NCBI GenBank assembly: GCA_017993775.1
Contig: JAGOMA010000023.1
Location: forward strand, 1-64,000
Length of the DNA: 64,000 nt
Direction of reading: 5' to 3'
From: Chloroflexota bacterium
Lineage (GTDB): Bacteria > Chloroflexota > Anaerolineae > Promineifilales > Promineifilaceae
Positions 61,561-64,000 of this stretch are shown here, piece after piece. Position numbers and translations under genes: made by a program. Below the pieces are notes generated by a model. It did no database searches. It worked only from the letters and a program-made list of their open reading frames with translations, and was not told where the DNA came from. Each line of letters begins with the position of its first letter. The stretch's first letter is position 1.

Positions 61561-62516
61561 AACAGTCTCAGCGCTTCTTGCAGGCGTTCGGCCGTTAGCG
61601 GCACATAGCCCGCATCGGCCACATATGCCTGGCCGTCGGTGAGTACCCAGCGGTAGAAGGCGGCGATGGCCGGGCTGGGCGGGCCTTTGGTGACGAGGTA
61701 GAGGGTGCGGGCGGGCGGGAAGGGATAACGGCCGTCGGCTACCGCCGCCGTGAACTCTTTCCGGGTGGCGTAGAAATCCTCGTCGGGGTCGATACGGCCG
61801 TTCCCGTTCAGGTCCAGCGGCAAGATGCGCAGCCCGGCAATAGGCTCGCCGGTGGTCTGATCATAGGCAAACCCGACGTTGTTGTAGCCGATGCCCAGCG
61901 GATCCTGCCGCACTGCTTCTGCCAGACCGGGGTCCGCGTTAACGGCCGTGCCCACCAAATCTTCCTGCGCTTCCCCCAGGCTAAACAACGCCCACATCTC
62001 CGCCGCCCCCGCCGAATCGGCGCGGGTGTAGACATTGAGGGGATCGGCCGAGCCATCGCCCAAAAGCTGGCCCCAGGTGGCAATTTCGCCGCTGATCCAG
62101 ATGGCGTGGGCTTCTTGCGGCGTGATGCCGCGCGCCAGAATGTCATCCAGGTGCGGGTTGTCGGCGTTGATCGTGCCGACGACGGAATCAATGGTTACCG
62201 GAATGAGGAAGGAACCCTGGTTCAGCTCTTCCTGGCGCGGCTCGCGGGAGAGCATGGCGATGTCGGCCACGCCGGAGAGCATGTCGGTCATGCCTTTGCC
62301 CGCGCCGCCGGCCTGCACGTCGAAGCGCACGTCGGGATGGGCGGTCTGGTAAGCGTCGGTCCAAACGGTCATGAGCGGAAAGAGAGCGAACGCGCCCGAT
62401 ACGCTGATGGTGGTGGGTTGGGCAGCGGAGGAAACGGCCGTCTCCCCACCCCCTCCGCACCCCGCCAGCGTCAGCGCCGTCAATAAAACCAATGCCAGAA
62501 TGTGTTTAAGGCTCAT
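61551..62516 (-). CDS. pstS: Phosphate-binding lipoprotein PstS
   Basis: This 321-residue exported lipoprotein has a signal peptide ending LTLAGC (cysteine about 20). The PstS pattern [20 protein letters not shown] with ADIAMLSR and late [11 protein letters not shown] fits the PBP-like fold of the phosphate-binding family. Relatives can bind other oxyanions. It is the first gene of the pst unit; AAAGGAA precedes its ATG. No sequence resembling the repeats at 63.6 kb was seen before it. Confidence 0.9.
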   Translation of the reverse strand: MSLKHILALVLLTALTLAGCGGGGETAVSSAAQPTTISVSGAFALFPLMTVWTDAYQTAHPDVRFDVQAGGAGKGMTDMLSGVADIAMLSREPRQEELNQGSFLIPVTIDSVVGTINADNPHLDDILARGITPQEAHAIWISGEIATWGQLLGDGSADPLNVYTRADSAGAAEMWALFSLGEAQEDLVGTAVNADPGLAEAVRQDPLGIGYNNVGFAYDQTTGEPIAGLRILPLDLNGNGRIDPDEDFYATRKEFTAAVADGRYPFPPARTLYLVTKGPPSPAIAAFYRWVLTDGQAYVADAGYVPLTAERLQEALRLLGD

Positions 62517-62544
62517 CGTTGTTGTTCCTTTTAGGTTTTGGGAG

Positions 62545-62600
62545 GTGATGCGTGATACGTGACCCGTTTCCAGTACGCATCACGCATCACGCATCACATT
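62545..62600. repeat. Heptad array upstream of pstS
   Basis: GATGCGT / GATACGT / GACCCGT units answered by ACGCATC / ACGCATC / ACGCATC. Period 7 nt. Confidence 0.8.
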
Positions 62601-62644
62601 TCACCCCACAACCCTATCAATCCCCAGAATTCCAGAAGCGCACA

Positions 62645-63586
62645 TTAGACAACAGGCGTCGGTGGTTTGAGGATGAAGATGGGCCGTTGGGCGTGCAGGT
62701 CGTGGGTTTCCACGGCCGTGATCAACCGCGTCACAAAGTCGCCCTCGGCTTCGGCGGCCACAACGAGCAAGTCGTACTGCTCCTGGGCCAGTTCATCGGT
62801 GATCTGCTGCACGGGCTGGCCCTGACGAAACTTGAGGCTGGCCTGGATGCCGCTCTTTTGCAGTTGGCGCAGGCATTGTTCCAAATGCTCGCCGGTGGCC
62901 AGGTCGGCGGGGTGGCTGGGAGTGGATTTTGTCAGCGGGCCGCCGGTCAGCGGCAGGATGGTGACGTGTTCGCCGGGCAGCAAGGCAAAAGGTTCCATCC
63001 AGCTGAGGGTCTGGCTGTCGGAGGCGAAGCCGCGCAGGGCGACCAGGATGCGGCGCAGGGGGCAGTGTTCGCCGCGCACCAACAGGATGGGCGTGGCGGA
63101 TTGGCGCAGCACGGCCGTTAGCAATTCATGCTCCGGCAGATGCAGCACAGTGAGGCCATAGCCATTTTGTTGGCTCAGGACCAGCGCCTCCGCCAGGGGC
63201 GTGCCCGTGGCCAGACAGTGGACCGGGGTTTCCAGCACACAGCTAAAGGCGCCCGCAGTCATGATCACGGCCGTGTCCCACTCCGGCGAATCGCTCCAGG
63301 CCAAAATTTTGGGCGCAACCGGCGGCGCGGCCGGGTAAATGCGGGCCAATACGGCCTGGATAGCCTCGGCGGAACTGTGCAGAGGCACGATTTCCGCCTT
63401 TAGCAGCCGGGAAAGGGTGCGGATAGCCGCCACGTTTTCGGGATGCGCCATGACGACGCTGGCACGGCCGTTTTCGCGGGCCAGCGGCAGCGCCAGATAA
63501 TAGGCGGCCAGCGCCGGCGACACATAAGCCGTCAGGCTGTCATCGATGATGATGTGATTGGGATCGAGATCATAATGCAGAACCAT
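62645..63586 (-). CDS. Tandem universal-stress-protein (UspA-like)
   Basis: This 313-residue protein has two Usp-like parts, about 5-140 and 150-310. The first shows DPNHIIIDDSLTAYVSP and VMAHPENVAAIRTL. The second shows PLRRILVALRGFASDSQ and a C-terminal YDLLVVAAEAEGDFVTRLI. The ATP motif G-x2-G-x9-G is not clear, so nucleotide binding is uncertain. Its promoter has the direct-repeat operator at 63627-63667. It may be a stress or phosphate-regulated protein. Confidence 0.75.
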   Translation of the reverse strand: MVLHYDLDPNHIIIDDSLTAYVSPALAAYYLALPLARENGRASVVMAHPENVAAIRTLSRLLKAEIVPLHSSAEAIQAVLARIYPAAPPVAPKILAWSDSPEWDTAVIMTAGAFSCVLETPVHCLATGTPLAEALVLSQQNGYGLTVLHLPEHELLTAVLRQSATPILLVRGEHCPLRRILVALRGFASDSQTLSWMEPFALLPGEHVTILPLTGGPLTKSTPSHPADLATGEHLEQCLRQLQKSGIQASLKFRQGQPVQQITDELAQEQYDLLVVAAEAEGDFVTRLITAVETHDLHAQRPIFILKPPTPVV

Positions 63587-63611
63587 ACGCCATCCTTTTG
63601 CTGATGGCTTT

Positions 63612-63667
63612 AGGATAAGGGGCGATGGTAACGGGGGTGGTTATAAGGCGGTAACAGAATGGTCACA
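63612..63667 (-). promoter_or_regulatory. Four 11-nt direct repeats and -10 of the Usp gene
   Basis: On the plus strand GGTAACG, GGTTATA, GGTAACA and GGTCACA start at 63627, 63639, 63650 and 63661. On the minus strand this is TGTGACC / TGTTACC / TATAACC / CGTTACC at 11-12 nt spacing. Nine nt downstream stands TATCCT (63612-63617). Such repeats are the usual sites of OmpR/PhoB-family regulators, one of which is encoded right next to it. Confidence 0.6.
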
Positions 63668-63764
63668 AACAATGAACGGTAAACGGGCTGAAAACGATGG
63701 TCCGACAGGTGAAAACGACGATCCGACGGCCCTACCCGGGCGCGGCCTGTGGACTGGCGGATGG

Positions 63765-64000
63765 CTATCTTTCTTGCCGCAAGGCGTACCCCACGCCGGG
63801 GATGGTTTCCAAGTAGGTGGGCTGCGAGGGGTCGGGTTCGATTTTGGCGCGCAGGCGGTAGACAAGCTGCTTCAGCATGGCGCGGTCGCCGCCCTCCGCG
63901 CCCCAGATGGCCGAGATGAGCGTTTCGGCGGTGAGCACTTGCCCGGCGTTGTGCATGAGGGTTTCCAGCAGGCGGCTTTCCAGCGGGGTCAGGCGGATGG
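63765..64000 (-). CDS. OmpR/PhoB-family response regulator, partial (C-terminal)
   Basis: Only the C-terminal winged helix is inside the window; the receiver domain lies to the right. The visible part reads [14 protein letters not shown], then [15 protein letters not shown] and the wing [16 protein letters not shown], the hallmarks of Trans_Reg_C. It probably binds 11-nt direct repeats. Its position beside the pst unit suggests a PhoB-like role, but this is an inference. Confidence 0.9.
   Translation of the reverse strand, partial: IRLTPLESRLLETLMHNAGQVLTAETLISAIWGAEGGDRAMLKQLVYRLRAKIEPDPSQPTYLETIPGVGYALRQER

Larger units (their letters stand above)
762..63472. repeat. Dispersed palindromic octamer ACGGCCGT (about 130 copies)
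   Basis: The self-complementary octamer ACGGCCGT was counted by eye about 130 times, in genes and in gaps. Examples start at 762, 1711, 4322, 8261, 12842, 16396, 21317, 34446, 43261, 51373, 56341 and 60103. At about 58% G+C fewer than two copies are expected. Many copies extend to GAAACGGCCGTTTC. In coding sequence it is read as Thr-Ala-Val, Asn-Gly-Arg or Arg-Pro depending on frame. It is sparse in der, uvrB and the Liv substrate-binding gene. The pattern resembles the highly iterated palindrome HIP1 of cyanobacteria; its function here is unknown. Confidence 0.9.

Noticed and set aside
62517-62644. Pho-box-like repeats before pstS
   Set aside because: No 11-nt TGTnACC repeats were found there; the repeats present are 7-nt heptads.
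1-64000. tRNA, rRNA, riboswitch, IS element or prophage
   Set aside because: No cloverleaf with TTCGA-type loop, no rRNA core sequence, no transposase or integrase motif was recognised; only hairpin and heptad repeats were seen.

Overview
This 64 kb window comes from a bacterial chromosome of roughly 57-60% G+C. The gene content suggests a Chloroflexota (Anaerolineae-like) organism: Thr/Pro-rich lipoproteins, TIG/CARDB-type surface proteins, a YbbR/diadenylate-cyclase pair and large acyl-CoA gene clusters. This placement is inferred from protein style, because no rRNA or other phylogenetic marker was examined. I found no tRNA, rRNA, CRISPR array, prophage or transposase.

Layout. 45-15,023 is mostly plus-strand housekeeping: a TPR protein, the c-di-AMP synthase cdaA with its partner cdaR, der, an RNA-methylase-like protein, a minus-strand LppX-like lipoprotein, mtaB, a hotdog thioesterase, a membrane spermidine-synthase-like protein and uvrB. 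15,172-25,666 holds a lipoprotein, a dynamin-like GTPase, a MacB-like ABC export cluster with an unusual TIG/CARDB surface protein, a sensor histidine kinase and a DsbA-like protein. 26,262-33,298 is a branched-chain-amino-acid-type (Liv) ABC transporter whose substrate-binding protein is an internal tandem duplication. 33,390-45,694 is a long minus-strand acyl-CoA cluster (two MaoC-like hydratases, two enoyl-CoA hydratases, two CoA ligases, thiolase plus DUF35, SDR, an atypical KAS III, two alpha/beta hydrolases). It may take up and degrade an unidentified carboxylic acid that arrives through the Liv transporter. 45,792-58,675 is mixed: threonine synthase, a response regulator, an MFS/LysR divergent pair, lipid enzymes, a methyltransferase, a glycosyltransferase, PlsC and an HDAC-family deacylase. 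58,720-62,516 is pstSCAB, followed by a UspA-type protein and the C-terminal end of an OmpR/PhoB-type regulator cut by the window edge.

The most striking signals are not genes. (1) The palindrome ACGGCCGT occurs about 130 times by eye, about one per 490 bp and roughly 75 times more often than base composition predicts. It resembles HIP1 of cyanobacteria. (2) More than 20 gene boundaries carry tandem heptanucleotide arrays. The unit sequence differs from site to site but the 7-nt period is constant, and many arrays are followed by their own reverse complement; some lie inside reading frames. (3) At 43,412-43,630, upstream of the KAS III operon, 11 copies of a TTTCTG element recur every 20-21 nt (two helical turns). 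(4) Three promoters (43.3, 44.8 and 63.6 kb) carry 11-nt-spaced TGTnACC-type direct repeats ending 9 nt before a -10 position. This is the layout of a PhoB/OmpR-family regulon, and such a regulator lies at the right edge. (5) Several families of long intergenic hairpins recur.
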